From assembly GCF_900107045.1 (NCBI RefSeq), contig NZ_FNON01000004.1, forward strand, positions 682,001 to 746,000: a stretch of 64,000 nt of DNA, read 5' to 3'. This stretch comes from Amycolatopsis xylanica. GTDB taxonomy: Bacteria > Actinomycetota > Actinomycetes > Mycobacteriales > Pseudonocardiaceae. The notes beneath the pieces are model-generated. The model was given only the letters and a program-made list of their open reading frames with translations. It ran no database searches and was not told the DNA's origin. Below are positions 24,696 to 32,094 of this stretch, in pieces (the first letter of the stretch is position 1; every line of letters begins with the position of its first letter). Both the position numbers and the translations under genes were made by a program.

Positions 24696-25550
24696 CTAAA
24701 GGGTTTTGGTCATGCGCTGGACGACAACGCCCAAGACGCCGGGGCCGGTGTGGGCGCCGATGACCGCGCCGAGTTCGGAAACCACGCAGCCGCCGGAACG
24801 CGGGATCCGTTCCTCGAGGCGGTTCGCCAGTTCCACGGCCCGCTCGGGGGAAGCGAGATGGTGCACGGCGAGTTCGACGTCGTCCGAACCCGCGGCGTTG
24901 ACCGCCAGTTCCACCAGCCTGGCGATCGCGCGGTTCATCGTGCGGACCTTCTCCAGCGGCAGGATGCGGCCCTCCGCCATGTGCAGCACCGGTTTGACGG
25001 CCAGCGCGGTGCCCAGCAACGCGGCCGCCGGGCCGATCCGCCCGCCTCGCCGGAGATGTTCGAGCGTCTCCACCACGAACAGGGTTTCCGAGCACCGGGC
25101 CGCCGCGACCGCGGCGGCTTCCACCTCGGCCGGTGACGCGCCGTCGGCGGCGGCGTTCGCGGCGTGGAGGGTGGCGAAACCCAGGCCCATCGCGGTGGTG
25201 CGGGAGTCGACGATGCGCACCCGGTCGGGCCCGACCTCCTGGGCGGCCAGCACGGCGGCTTCCCAGGTGCCGGACAGCTCACGCGAGAGATGCACCGAGA
25301 CGACCGCGTCCGCGCCGTCCGCGAGCGCCTGCCGGAAAACGGCCACGAACTCACCGGGAGTCGGCCGTGACGTGGTGACGATCTTGCGGGTGCCGAGCGC
25401 CTCGGCGAGCGCCACGGGGCCGACTTCGACGCCGTCGAGCGCGGTGACGCCGTCGATGAGGACATGCAGCGGGACGACCCGTATCGAATGCCGGTCTGCG
25501 AAGCCCTCCGGCAGGTGGGCTGTGGAATCCGTGACAACGGCGACCGGCAC
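24696..25550 (-). CDS. DegV family fatty-acid-binding protein
   Basis: A 284-aa two-domain DegV protein. VAVVTDSTAHLPEGFADRHSIRVVPLHV opens it, TTSRPTPGEFVAVFRQAL and SVHLSRELSGTWEAAVLAA line the ligand pocket, and LEHLRRGGRIGPAAALLGTALAVKPVL is the family hallmark. DegV/FakB proteins hold a fatty acid for phosphorylation by FakA, but no fakA-like gene is nearby. It lies nine bases after octT, in the nadD-rsfS-gpgP-octT-degV gene string, as in Mycobacterium tuberculosis. Confidence 0.92.
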   Translation of the reverse strand: MPVAVVTDSTAHLPEGFADRHSIRVVPLHVLIDGVTALDGVEVGPVALAEALGTRKIVTTSRPTPGEFVAVFRQALADGADAVVSVHLSRELSGTWEAAVLAAQEVGPDRVRIVDSRTTAMGLGFATLHAANAAADGASPAEVEAAAVAAARCSETLFVVETLEHLRRGGRIGPAAALLGTALAVKPVLHMAEGRILPLEKVRTMNRAIARLVELAVNAAGSDDVELAVHHLASPERAVELANRLEERIPRSGGCVVSELGAVIGAHTGPGVLGVVVQRMTKTL

Positions 25551-25559
25551 GCGGTCAGC

Positions 25560-26270
25560 CTACGGTGCCGAGGGCAGCAATGGCTTGATCAGGTCGGCCA
25601 TGGCATGGCCGACGTCGGTGTGGCCTTCCCAGCCCCAGTGCATGCCGTCGGGATTGCCGCGCCCGCTCAGCACGTGCTCGCCGACCACCGAAGCCAGCTC
25701 GAGCATCGGCACGCCCGCCTTCCGCGACCACGCGGTCATCGCCGCGGTGGCCCCCGCCCTGGCCGTGTGCACGCGGCCGTAGGAGGCGGCGCGGTGGACG
25801 CTGGGCAGCATGCCGATGATCGGCAATGTCGGCCTCAGCACGCGCAACGCGCCGACGGCCGTGTCGAGATAGTGAACGGTCAGCTTCGCGGGCAACACCG
25901 CGGGTCTCCCCCGCGTCAGCCGGGCAAGCCAGGGTTGCGCACCCAGATAGGTCTTGCGGACGACCCGGCGAAGCGGGTCGGGCCGCAGATAACGCAGGCC
26001 CGTCCGCAGATAGGTCGGCAGCGGCGACGGCAGCGTGTCCATACTGCCCACCGCGAAGACGACGGCGTCGGCGTGATGCAGCTCCGCCCAGACACGCGGG
26101 TCGCCGGTGAGCGACCACCACGCGTCGCGGGCCGTCCAGCCGAGGCCTGCGACCAGATCGGCGCTGCCGCCCAGCGCCTCGGCCATGACGTTGGGCCAGA
26201 TCCGCGCGTCGTCGGCCGGGAGTCCGCCGTCGGGCCCGTAGAAGCAGAGCGAGTCGCCGAAGACCAGCAG
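25560..26270 (-). CDS. octT: SGNH-type octanoyltransferase, OctT-like
   Basis: About 236 aa. The SGNH block I is LLVFGDSLCFYGPDGGLPADD, followed by RIWPNVMAEALGG, VVFAVGSMDTLPSPLPTYLR, LPSVHRAASYG and the Asp/His region SGRGNPDGMHWGWEGH. Sequence and position match mycobacterial OctT (Rv2418c), which octanoylates diglucosylglycerate in methylglucose lipopolysaccharide synthesis. The first ATG in frame (26186) would remove the nucleophile block. Between the preceding in-frame stop and GDS there is no ATG, GTG or TTG, only CTG codons (26270 and 26267). I give the CTG at 26270 as a provisional start. The function assignment is by homology and synteny with gpgP. Confidence 0.65.
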   Translation of the reverse strand: MLVFGDSLCFYGPDGGLPADDARIWPNVMAEALGGSADLVAGLGWTARDAWWSLTGDPRVWAELHHADAVVFAVGSMDTLPSPLPTYLRTGLRYLRPDPLRRVVRKTYLGAQPWLARLTRGRPAVLPAKLTVHYLDTAVGALRVLRPTLPIIGMLPSVHRAASYGRVHTARAGATAAMTAWSRKAGVPMLELASVVGEHVLSGRGNPDGMHWGWEGHTDVGHAMADLIKPLLPSAP

Positions 26271-26289
26271 GCGGGGCGACCTGCGGTCG

Positions 26290-26904
26290 TTAACCGGTCA
26301 TCCCGGCGTTGTAGGCGTGCAGCCGCCAGATCCCGTCGCGTCTGCCGAGCTCGACCCAGTGGCAGTTCGCGATACCGCCTAGCGTCGGCCAGGTCGCGAT
26401 CGGCAGGCCGAGCAGCCGCGCGGTCAGCGCGATGATCAAGCCGCCGTGCGTGGCGAGCAGCACTGTGTCGTCCGGCTCGCTGCCGTCACGCTGCAGGTCG
26501 AGCACGACCTCCTGCGAGCGGTTGGCGACGTCCACTCTGGACTCGCCGCCCGGCGGCGCCCAGGTCGAATCCAGGCGCCAGCGCTGCCGCTCACCCGGGT
26601 ACGCCTCGTCGACCTGTTCGCCGGTAAGACCTTGCCACTCACCGAGATGCGTCTCGCGGAGCCGCTTGTCGATGCGCAGCGGGACACCGATGCCCTCGGT
26701 GAGCACCGTGGCGGTGTCGGTGGCCCGACGCAGGTCGGACGCGATGACCAGGTCGGGGGAAAACCGCGCCAGCGCGGGCACGGCGAAACGCGCCTGGTTC
26801 CAGCCGATCGGCGTCAACGCCGAGTCCAGGTGGCCCTGCATCCGGCCGGCGGCGTTGTAGTCGGTCTCGCCGTGCCGCCACAGCACCAGGCGCTTCACGG
26901 TCAC
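26290..26904 (-). CDS. gpgP: Histidine phosphatase, probable glucosyl-3-phosphoglycerate phosphatase
   Basis: A 204-aa phosphoglycerate-mutase-fold phosphatase: LVLWRHGETDYNAAGRMQGHLD carries the phosphorylated His, RLRETHLGEWQGLTGEQVDE the acid, and LLATHGGLIIALTARLLGLP the second His. It is similar in sequence and neighbourhood to mycobacterial GpgP (Rv2419c), which dephosphorylates glucosyl-3-phosphoglycerate. The GTG start shares one base with the rsfS stop (TAGTG). An open frame reaching farther upstream overlaps rsfS and is not used. Confidence 0.85.
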   Translation of the reverse strand: MTVKRLVLWRHGETDYNAAGRMQGHLDSALTPIGWNQARFAVPALARFSPDLVIASDLRRATDTATVLTEGIGVPLRIDKRLRETHLGEWQGLTGEQVDEAYPGERQRWRLDSTWAPPGGESRVDVANRSQEVVLDLQRDGSEPDDTVLLATHGGLIIALTARLLGLPIATWPTLGGIANCHWVELGRRDGIWRLHAYNAGMTG

Positions 26905-27308
26905 TACGCCCCTTGCCCCTCGGCCGCGTCCTCCTCGGCGGGTGCGATCTCCAGGCCTTCGACCTCGATCTGGGGGCAGTCCTTCCACAGCCGCTCCAGG
27001 CCGTAGAACGAGCGCTCCTCCTGGTGCTGGACGTGCACGACGACGTCGACGTAGTCCAGCAGGACCCAGCGGCCCTCGCGGGCGCCTTCCCGGCGGACCG
27101 GCTTGTGGCCCTCCATGCGGAGCTTCTCTTCGACGTTGTCGACGATCGAGCCGACCTGGCGTTCGTTGGCCGCGGAGGCGATGACGAAGGCGTCGGTGAT
27201 GACGAGCTGGTCGGACACATCCAGCACGACGACGTCGCTGGCCTTCTTGTCCGCCGCCGCGTGGGCGGCCGCTATGGCCAGCTTTCGTGCCTCGGACGTG
27301 GCTACCAC
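26904..27308 (-). CDS. rsfS: Ribosomal silencing factor RsfS
   Basis: A 134-aa DUF143 protein that binds ribosomal protein uL14 and blocks joining of the subunits when nutrients are scarce. Characteristic stretches are AAADKKASDVVVLDVSDQLVITDAFVIASAANERQVGSIVDNVEEKL and GREGRWVLLDYVDVVVHVQHQEERSFYGLERLW. The start is GTG. It has a C-terminal acidic tail. It follows nadD by 65 bases and overlaps gpgP by one base. Confidence 0.95.
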   Translation of the reverse strand: MVATSEARKLAIAAAHAAADKKASDVVVLDVSDQLVITDAFVIASAANERQVGSIVDNVEEKLRMEGHKPVRREGAREGRWVLLDYVDVVVHVQHQEERSFYGLERLWKDCPQIEVEGLEIAPAEEDAAEGQGA

Positions 27309-27373
27309 AGTGCTCCCTCGGGTATTCGGATATGCCCGCTGAGGGTACCGGGCCGGTCCGACGAGCCCGAAAG

Positions 27374-27967
27374 CTACTGGTCGGCGCGATAGAGGCGGCG
27401 CTTGTCGATGTAGCGCACGACACCGTCGGGAACGAGGTACCAGACCGGCTCGCCCTTCTCGACGCGTTTGCGGCAGGCCGTCGACGAGATCGCCATCGCG
27501 GTGACCTCGATCAGGCTCACCTTGCCGCTGGGCAGATGGTGCGAGTTGAGCCGGTAGCCAGGCCTGGTGACGCCGATGAAATGCGCGAAGTCGAAGAGCT
27601 CGTCGGCGTTTCGCCAGGTCAGGATCTGTTCGAGGGCGTCGGCGCCGGTGATGAAGAAGAGCTGGTCTTCGGGATACTCGGCGTGCAGATCGCGCAGGGT
27701 GTCGACCGTGAAGGTCTGGCCGCCGCGGTCGATGTCGACCCGGCTGACCGAGAAGACGGGGTTGGACGCGGTCGCGATGACCGTCATCAGATAGCGGTCC
27801 TCGGCCTTGGTGACGACGCGATCGCTCTTCTGCCACGGCTGGCCGGTGGGGACGAAGATCACCTCGTCGAGGCCGAAGCGCGACTGAACCTCACTGGCCG
27901 CGACCAGGTGGCCGTGGTGCACGGGGTCGAAAGTGCCGCCCATGACCCCGATCCGCCGTGGTGACAT
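27374..27967 (-). CDS. nadD: Nicotinate-nucleotide adenylyltransferase
   Basis: A 197-aa enzyme adenylating nicotinate mononucleotide to deamido-NAD. The nucleotidyltransferase signature GGTFDPVHHGHLVAASE is at the start, GQPWQKSD and ITGADALEQILTWRNADEL in the middle, and the ISSTACRKR motif near the end. It is the first gene of the nadD-rsfS-gpgP-octT-degV run, divergent from the RecQ-like gene. Confidence 0.96.
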   Translation of the reverse strand: MSPRRIGVMGGTFDPVHHGHLVAASEVQSRFGLDEVIFVPTGQPWQKSDRVVTKAEDRYLMTVIATASNPVFSVSRVDIDRGGQTFTVDTLRDLHAEYPEDQLFFITGADALEQILTWRNADELFDFAHFIGVTRPGYRLNSHHLPSGKVSLIEVTAMAISSTACRKRVEKGEPVWYLVPDGVVRYIDKRRLYRADQ

Positions 27968-28023
27968 GAGAGCGCAGCCTAAATGACCGCGGTGGCGGGC
28001 GCGAAGCGGTCCGAGCCGGAAAC

Positions 28024-28077
28024 GCGGTGCGTGGTGTGGCCTCCCCGCTCCCCGGTAAAGGCTTCCCCACGCACCGC
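28024..28077. repeat. Long hairpin in the nadD / helicase spacer
   Basis: GCGGTGCGTGG pairs perfectly with CCACGCACCGC over 32 bases, with an inner GCCT/AGGC pairing. It lies between divergent genes, so it cannot terminate either; it may be a relic of a lost gene or a leader structure. Confidence 0.5.
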
Positions 28078-28179
28078 GCTCGACCGGCGGCCTGGGGGAA
28101 CCGTCGGGTGCAATCACCCTTGCGGGGCCTACACGTGAGGGAGAGTGCCGCCGCCCGGTTCTATGACGTTCCGCGAGAT

Positions 28180-28195
28180 TGTGATCTGGGTCACA
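28180..28195. promoter_or_regulatory. CRP-family site before the RecQ-like gene
   Basis: TGTGATCTGGGTCACA has both perfect half-sites TGTGA and TCACA with the 6-base spacing of CRP/GlxR-type operators. It lies 48 bases before the GTG start of the helicase gene. Confidence 0.55.
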
Positions 28196-28243
28196 GGCAT
28201 GCCCCGAATAGGAACTGTCGGACCCATGGGGTAAGCCTGCAGT

Positions 28244-30349
28244 GTGGACACCAACGCACTCCGCGAGCGGGCCGAGACTCTCCTGCAGGCTTTGGCAGGC
28301 GAGTCGGCGACGCTGCGCGAAGACCAGTGGACCGCCATCGAGGCGCTCGTCGCGCACCGGCGGCGCGCGCTCGTGGTGCAGCGGACCGGCTGGGGCAAGT
28401 CGGCGGTGTACTTCCTCGCGACCGCGCTGCTGCGTGAGCAGGGCGCCGGGCCGACGGTGATCATCTCGCCGCTGCTCGCGCTGATGCGCAACCAGATCGC
28501 GGCCGCCGCGCGCGCCGGGATCCACGCGACCACGATGAACTCCGCCAACGTGCAGGAGTGGGACACCGTGCAGGCGCTCATCGCGGGCGGCGAGGTCGAC
28601 GTGCTGCTGGTGAGCCCGGAACGGCTCAACAATCCCGATTTCCGCGACACCGTGCTGCCGAAGCTGACCGCCACCGCCGGGCTGCTGGTCGTCGACGAGG
28701 CGCACTGCATCTCCGACTGGGGCCACGACTTCCGGCCGGACTACCGGCGCCTGCGCACGCTGCTCACCGATCTGCCCGAGGGCGTGCCGGTGCTCGCCAC
28801 CACCGCGACGGCCAACGACCGGGTGGTCACCGACGTCTCCGATCAGCTCGGGATCGGCACCGGCACGGACACGCTCGTCCTGCGTGGACCGCTCGACCGC
28901 GAAAGCCTGCGGCTGGCCGTCTGCGCGCTGCCGACCGCGCAGGCACGGCTGGCGTGGCTCGCCGAACATCTCGACGAGCTGCCCGGCTCCGGGATCATCT
29001 ACACGCTGACCGTCGCGGCGGCGCACGACGTCGCGAGCCTGCTGGCCGACCGCGGCTACACCGTCGCCGCGTACACCGGGAAGACCGAGCCCGCCGACCG
29101 CGCGGCCGCCGAGGACGACCTGCTGGCCAACCGGGTCAAGGCCTTGGTCGCGACTTCCGCGCTGGGCATGGGTTTCGACAAGCCGGACCTGGGTTTCGTC
29201 GTGCACCTCGGCGCGCCGTCCTCCCCCATCGCGTACTACCAGCAGGTCGGCCGTGCGGGCCGTGGTGTGCAGCGCGCCGAGGTGATCCTGTTGCCCGGCA
29301 GCGAAGACCGGGAGATCTGGGCCTACTTCGGCTCGCTCGCCTTCCCCAGCGAGGCCAGGGTCACGCAGGTGCTCACCGCGCTGGCCGGCGCCGACCGTCC
29401 ACTGTCGACGGCCGCGCTGGAGCCGATGGTCGAACTTTCCCGGTCACGGCTGGAAATGGTGCTCAAGGTGCTTGACGTCGACGGTGCCGTGCGCCGCGTC
29501 AAGGGCGGCTGGGAGAGCACGGGTCAGCCGTGGAATTACGAGGCGGAACGGTATGAGCGCGTCGCCGTCGCCAGGAACGCCGAGCAGCAGGCGATGCTGG
29601 ACTACCAGCAGACCCCCGGCTGCCGGATGGAGTTCCTGCGCCGTCAGCTCGACGACCCCGAGGCCGCGCCCTGCGGCCGATGCGACAACTGCACCGGAGA
29701 GTATTGGCAGGCAACGGTTTCCGCCGAGTCGGTGCGCTCGACCGAGCAGCGGCTGCAGCGACCGGGCGTGGATGCCGACCCGCGCAAGATGTGGCCGACG
29801 GGAATGTCCGGGCTCGGCGTTCCGTTGTCCGGCAAGATCCCGGCCGGTGATCAGGCCGCGCCGGGACGGGCGCTGGGCCGGTTGACCGACGTCGGCTGGG
29901 GCACGCGGCTGCGCGAGCTGGTCGGGCCCTCGGCAGGCGACGGCGAGGTGCCGGATTCGGTGTTCGACGCCTGCGTCGCGGTGCTTGCGTCGTGGAAGTG
30001 GGAGCAGCGGCCGGTGGCCGTGGTCGGGATCCCGTCGGTCACCCGGCCGACACTCGGCGACGACCTGGCGCTACGGCTTTCGGCCATCGGCAGGCTGGAG
30101 TACCTCGGCACGCTCGCCGCCGACGGCCCGCCGCCGCGGCAGGCGAACAGCGCGCAGCGGCTGGCGGACCTGTGGCGGCGGCTGAGCCTGCCCGCGGACG
30201 TGGCCGCGCGGGTCGCCTCTCTCGACGGGCCGGTGCTGCTGGTGGACGACTTCATCGACACCGGGTGGACGATGACGCTCGGCGCGCGCCTGCTGCGGCA
30301 GGCCGGTGCGCCCGCGGTGCTGCCTTTCGCTTTGGCGACAACGGCTTGA
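28244..30349 (+). CDS. RecQ-like helicase with C-terminal phosphoribosyltransferase-like domain
   Basis: A 701-aa protein. Helicase motifs: Walker A RTGWGKS (47-53), DEAHCISDWGHDFRPDY (151-167), LATTATAN, and QQVGRAGR (333-340). A zinc-binding cluster follows (Cys460, Cys477, Cys480, Cys483). Residues about 500-700 are not the usual RQC/HRDC tail: they contain VAVVGIPS and the PRPP-loop-like PVLLVDDFIDTGWT (663-676), as in ComF-type phosphoribosyltransferases. Such fusions occur in actinobacteria; their task is not known to me. The helicase should unwind 3'-5' DNA. The start is GTG. A family B palindrome follows the stop. Confidence 0.88.
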   Translation: MDTNALRERAETLLQALAGESATLREDQWTAIEALVAHRRRALVVQRTGWGKSAVYFLATALLREQGAGPTVIISPLLALMRNQIAAAARAGIHATTMNSANVQEWDTVQALIAGGEVDVLLVSPERLNNPDFRDTVLPKLTATAGLLVVDEAHCISDWGHDFRPDYRRLRTLLTDLPEGVPVLATTATANDRVVTDVSDQLGIGTGTDTLVLRGPLDRESLRLAVCALPTAQARLAWLAEHLDELPGSGIIYTLTVAAAHDVASLLADRGYTVAAYTGKTEPADRAAAEDDLLANRVKALVATSALGMGFDKPDLGFVVHLGAPSSPIAYYQQVGRAGRGVQRAEVILLPGSEDREIWAYFGSLAFPSEARVTQVLTALAGADRPLSTAALEPMVELSRSRLEMVLKVLDVDGAVRRVKGGWESTGQPWNYEAERYERVAVARNAEQQAMLDYQQTPGCRMEFLRRQLDDPEAAPCGRCDNCTGEYWQATVSAESVRSTEQRLQRPGVDADPRKMWPTGMSGLGVPLSGKIPAGDQAAPGRALGRLTDVGWGTRLRELVGPSAGDGEVPDSVFDACVAVLASWKWEQRPVAVVGIPSVTRPTLGDDLALRLSAIGRLEYLGTLAADGPPPRQANSAQRLADLWRRLSLPADVAARVASLDGPVLLVDDFIDTGWTMTLGARLLRQAGAPAVLPFALATTA

Positions 30350-30353
30350 GTGA

Positions 30354-30399
30354 GTCGTGAGTGGTATTGCCGGTTAGAACCGGCCGTACCACTCACGAC
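30354..30399. repeat. Family B intergenic palindrome, copy B2
   Basis: Arms GTCGTGAGTGGTA / TACCACTCACGAC enclose GCCGGTTAGAACCGGC. It lies between two convergent genes. The TGA of the DUF6292 gene (30393) is part of its right arm. Confidence 0.85.
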
Positions 30400-30812
30400 C
30401 AAACACGGAGTTCCTCGGCGAGGCCGGGGCCCGCTTCGCGGATGGCGGGCGGGTCAGGGCGGCCCGCGGTGTGGTCGTCGGCGCGCAACGCGGCGACGAA
30501 CCGGGCGACCTCGTCCGGTGCGGGCACCACGGACTCGCCGCCGAGGTAGCTCAGCACGATGAGGTCTTCGCCGGAATGGGTTTCGATGGCGGCGGCCCAG
30601 CCGTGCCGCTCATCCCAGAGCAGGGCCAGGTCGCGGCCGGGAAACCGGTCGAGCCGCCAGTCGAGCGCGAGATAGGCCGAGCGCGGCAGGTCGCAGTCGA
30701 TGGTGCAGGACTCCAGTCCGACACCCAGCCTGGCCGCGACCGCGCTCAGATACTCGCGTAGTCCCAGGGAGACAACGGGATCATCGAGGCTCAGGTCGAT
30801 CGAGTGGGTCAC
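30393..30812 (-). CDS. DUF6292 family protein
   Basis: A 139-aa soluble protein resembling the DUF6292 proteins that are numerous in Amycolatopsis and Saccharothrix: LREYLSAVAARLGVGLESCTIDCDLPRSAYLALDWRLDRFPGRDLALLWDERHGWAAAIET, then DDPVVSLG near the start and EVARFVAALRADD. The function is unknown. It lies downstream of hsp20 on the same strand, but a strong hairpin separates them. Confidence 0.7.
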   Translation of the reverse strand: MTHSIDLSLDDPVVSLGLREYLSAVAARLGVGLESCTIDCDLPRSAYLALDWRLDRFPGRDLALLWDERHGWAAAIETHSGEDLIVLSYLGGESVVPAPDEVARFVAALRADDHTAGRPDPPAIREAGPGLAEELRVWS

Positions 30813-30854
30813 TGGTGCAGATCGCTTTCCGTGCGCGGGGGACAGAGCGAAGGC

Positions 30855-30886
30855 CGGGTGGCCGCACCGGCGGGCGCGGCCACCCG
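30855..30886 (-). terminator. Hairpin terminator after hsp20
   Basis: CGGGTGGCCGC pairs perfectly with GCGGCCACCCG around a 10-base loop, six bases after the hsp20 stop. No U-run follows. Confidence 0.65.
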
Positions 30887-30891
30887 AGCAC

Positions 30892-31326
30892 TCACGCCTT
30901 GATCTCCTTGCGCTCTTCGGCCTGCGAAATGGCGATGCGGCGCGGCTTCGCCTTCTCCGCGATCGGAATGCGCAGCGTCAGCACACCCGCGTCGTAGGCG
31001 GCGTCGATGTGCTCGGTGTCGAGGGTGTCACCGAGGAAGAGCTGGCGGGAGAACACGCCCAGCGGCCGCTCGGAGACCTGCATCTGCACGTCGTCACCGC
31101 TCGGCAGCGGCCGGCGTTCGGCCTTCACGGTGAGGACGTTGCGTTCGACGTCGAGCTCGATGGCCGACGGGTCCACGCCAGGGAGATCGAAGCAGACCAC
31201 GAACTCGTCGCCGGCGCGGTAGGCGTCCATCGGCATGACGGCGGGCTTCGACCAGGTGCCCGTGGAGCCGAAGACCTGCTGGGCGAAGCGGTCGAAGTCG
31301 CGGAACGGGTCGGTGCGCATCAACAT
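30892..31326 (-). CDS. Hsp20/alpha-crystallin small heat shock protein
   Basis: A 144-aa ATP-independent chaperone that holds unfolding proteins. The alpha-crystallin domain spans about residues 30-125: DEFVVCFDLPGVDPSAIELDVERNVLTVKAERRP, GVFSRQLFLGDTLDTEHIDAAYDAGVLTLRIPI. The start has GGAGGTGG about seven bases upstream. It is similar to actinobacterial Hsp18. It is divergent from its probable regulator, with two operator-like palindromes between them. Confidence 0.93.
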   Translation of the reverse strand: MLMRTDPFRDFDRFAQQVFGSTGTWSKPAVMPMDAYRAGDEFVVCFDLPGVDPSAIELDVERNVLTVKAERRPLPSGDDVQMQVSERPLGVFSRQLFLGDTLDTEHIDAAYDAGVLTLRIPIAEKAKPRRIAISQAEERKEIKA

Positions 31327-31381
31327 CGGGTTCCACCTCCTGTTGTCCGGTCTGGTGTCAACACGCACTACTGTTCTAACA

Positions 31382-31400
31382 TGTCATCCAAACGATGACA
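31382..31400. promoter_or_regulatory. Operator 1 between hsp20 and its regulator
   Basis: TGTCATC-CAAAC-GATGACA is a perfect 7-base inverted repeat with a 5-base spacer. Its twin lies 26 bases downstream. Confidence 0.7.
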
Positions 31401-31407
31401 AGTAGGA

Positions 31408-31426
31408 AGTCGTCAAAAGGATGACA
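31408..31426. promoter_or_regulatory. Operator 2, overlapping the regulator's ribosome binding site
   Basis: AGTCGTC-AAAAG-GATGACA is the same element as operator 1 with two changes in the left arm. It covers the AAAGGA ribosome binding site and ends three bases before the ATG at 31430, which suggests autorepression. Confidence 0.65.
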
Positions 31427-31429
31427 ATC

Positions 31430-32020
31430 ATGGATCCACTCGAAGCACTGACTGAGATCCAGAGCGTGCGAGCCGGCGAAGCGGACGCCGAACAGCTGCT
31501 CTGGGCGCTGACCACCTTGCGCCTGCTGCGCGATGAGCTGGCGACCTGGGAGCCGGAGCTGATCACCGCCGCCCGCACCAGCGGCACGAGCTGGGCGGCG
31601 CTGGCACCGGCACTCGGGGTGGCGAGCCGCCAAGCCGCCGAACGCCGGTATTTGCGGCTGCAGCCTTCCGTCACCGGTGAGACCACCGGCGAGGCGCGGG
31701 TCGACGCGCAGCGCGACAAGCGCGCGGGGGACCGCGCGGTGGCGGCGTGGGCGCGCGAGAACTCGGCGACGCTGCGGAAACTCGCCGGTCAGGTCAGCGC
31801 GCTCGGCGGGCTGGGCACGGCGGCCCAGCGCAGCGCCGACCGGCTCGGCGCCGCGCTCGGCGATGACGACGCCGCCGCGTTGCTCGCCCCGCTGAACGAC
31901 GCGCAACCGCATCTGACCGAGCGGCACGGCGCGCTGGCCGACCAGGTGACCGCCATCACCGAACGCGCGGACCGGCTGCGCCGCGACGCGGCCAGCCTCC
32001 GCCACGACCGGGGTAAATGA
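31430..32020 (+). CDS. Probable hsp20 (Hsp18) transcriptional regulator
   Basis: A 196-aa mostly helical protein. The N-terminal half holds a helix-turn-helix: ELITAARTSGTSWAALAPALGVASRQAAERRYLRL (about residues 43-78). The C-terminal half is a charged, coiled-coil-like region (ENSATLRKLAGQVSALGGL ... ADQVTAITERADRLRRD). It resembles proteins annotated as Hsp18 regulators in actinomycetes. The divergent arrangement with hsp20 and twin operators supports this. The ATG at 31430 has AAAGGA at good spacing; an ATG three codons earlier lies inside operator 2. Confidence 0.65.
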   Translation: MDPLEALTEIQSVRAGEADAEQLLWALTTLRLLRDELATWEPELITAARTSGTSWAALAPALGVASRQAAERRYLRLQPSVTGETTGEARVDAQRDKRAGDRAVAAWARENSATLRKLAGQVSALGGLGTAAQRSADRLGAALGDDDAAALLAPLNDAQPHLTERHGALADQVTAITERADRLRRDAASLRHDRGK

Positions 32021-32094
32021 CGGCCGGTCAAGCACTTCCCGGATAGTGGGGCATCTGGCAAAGTGCCGACCACTGAACGTGGAGGTGGCCGGAC

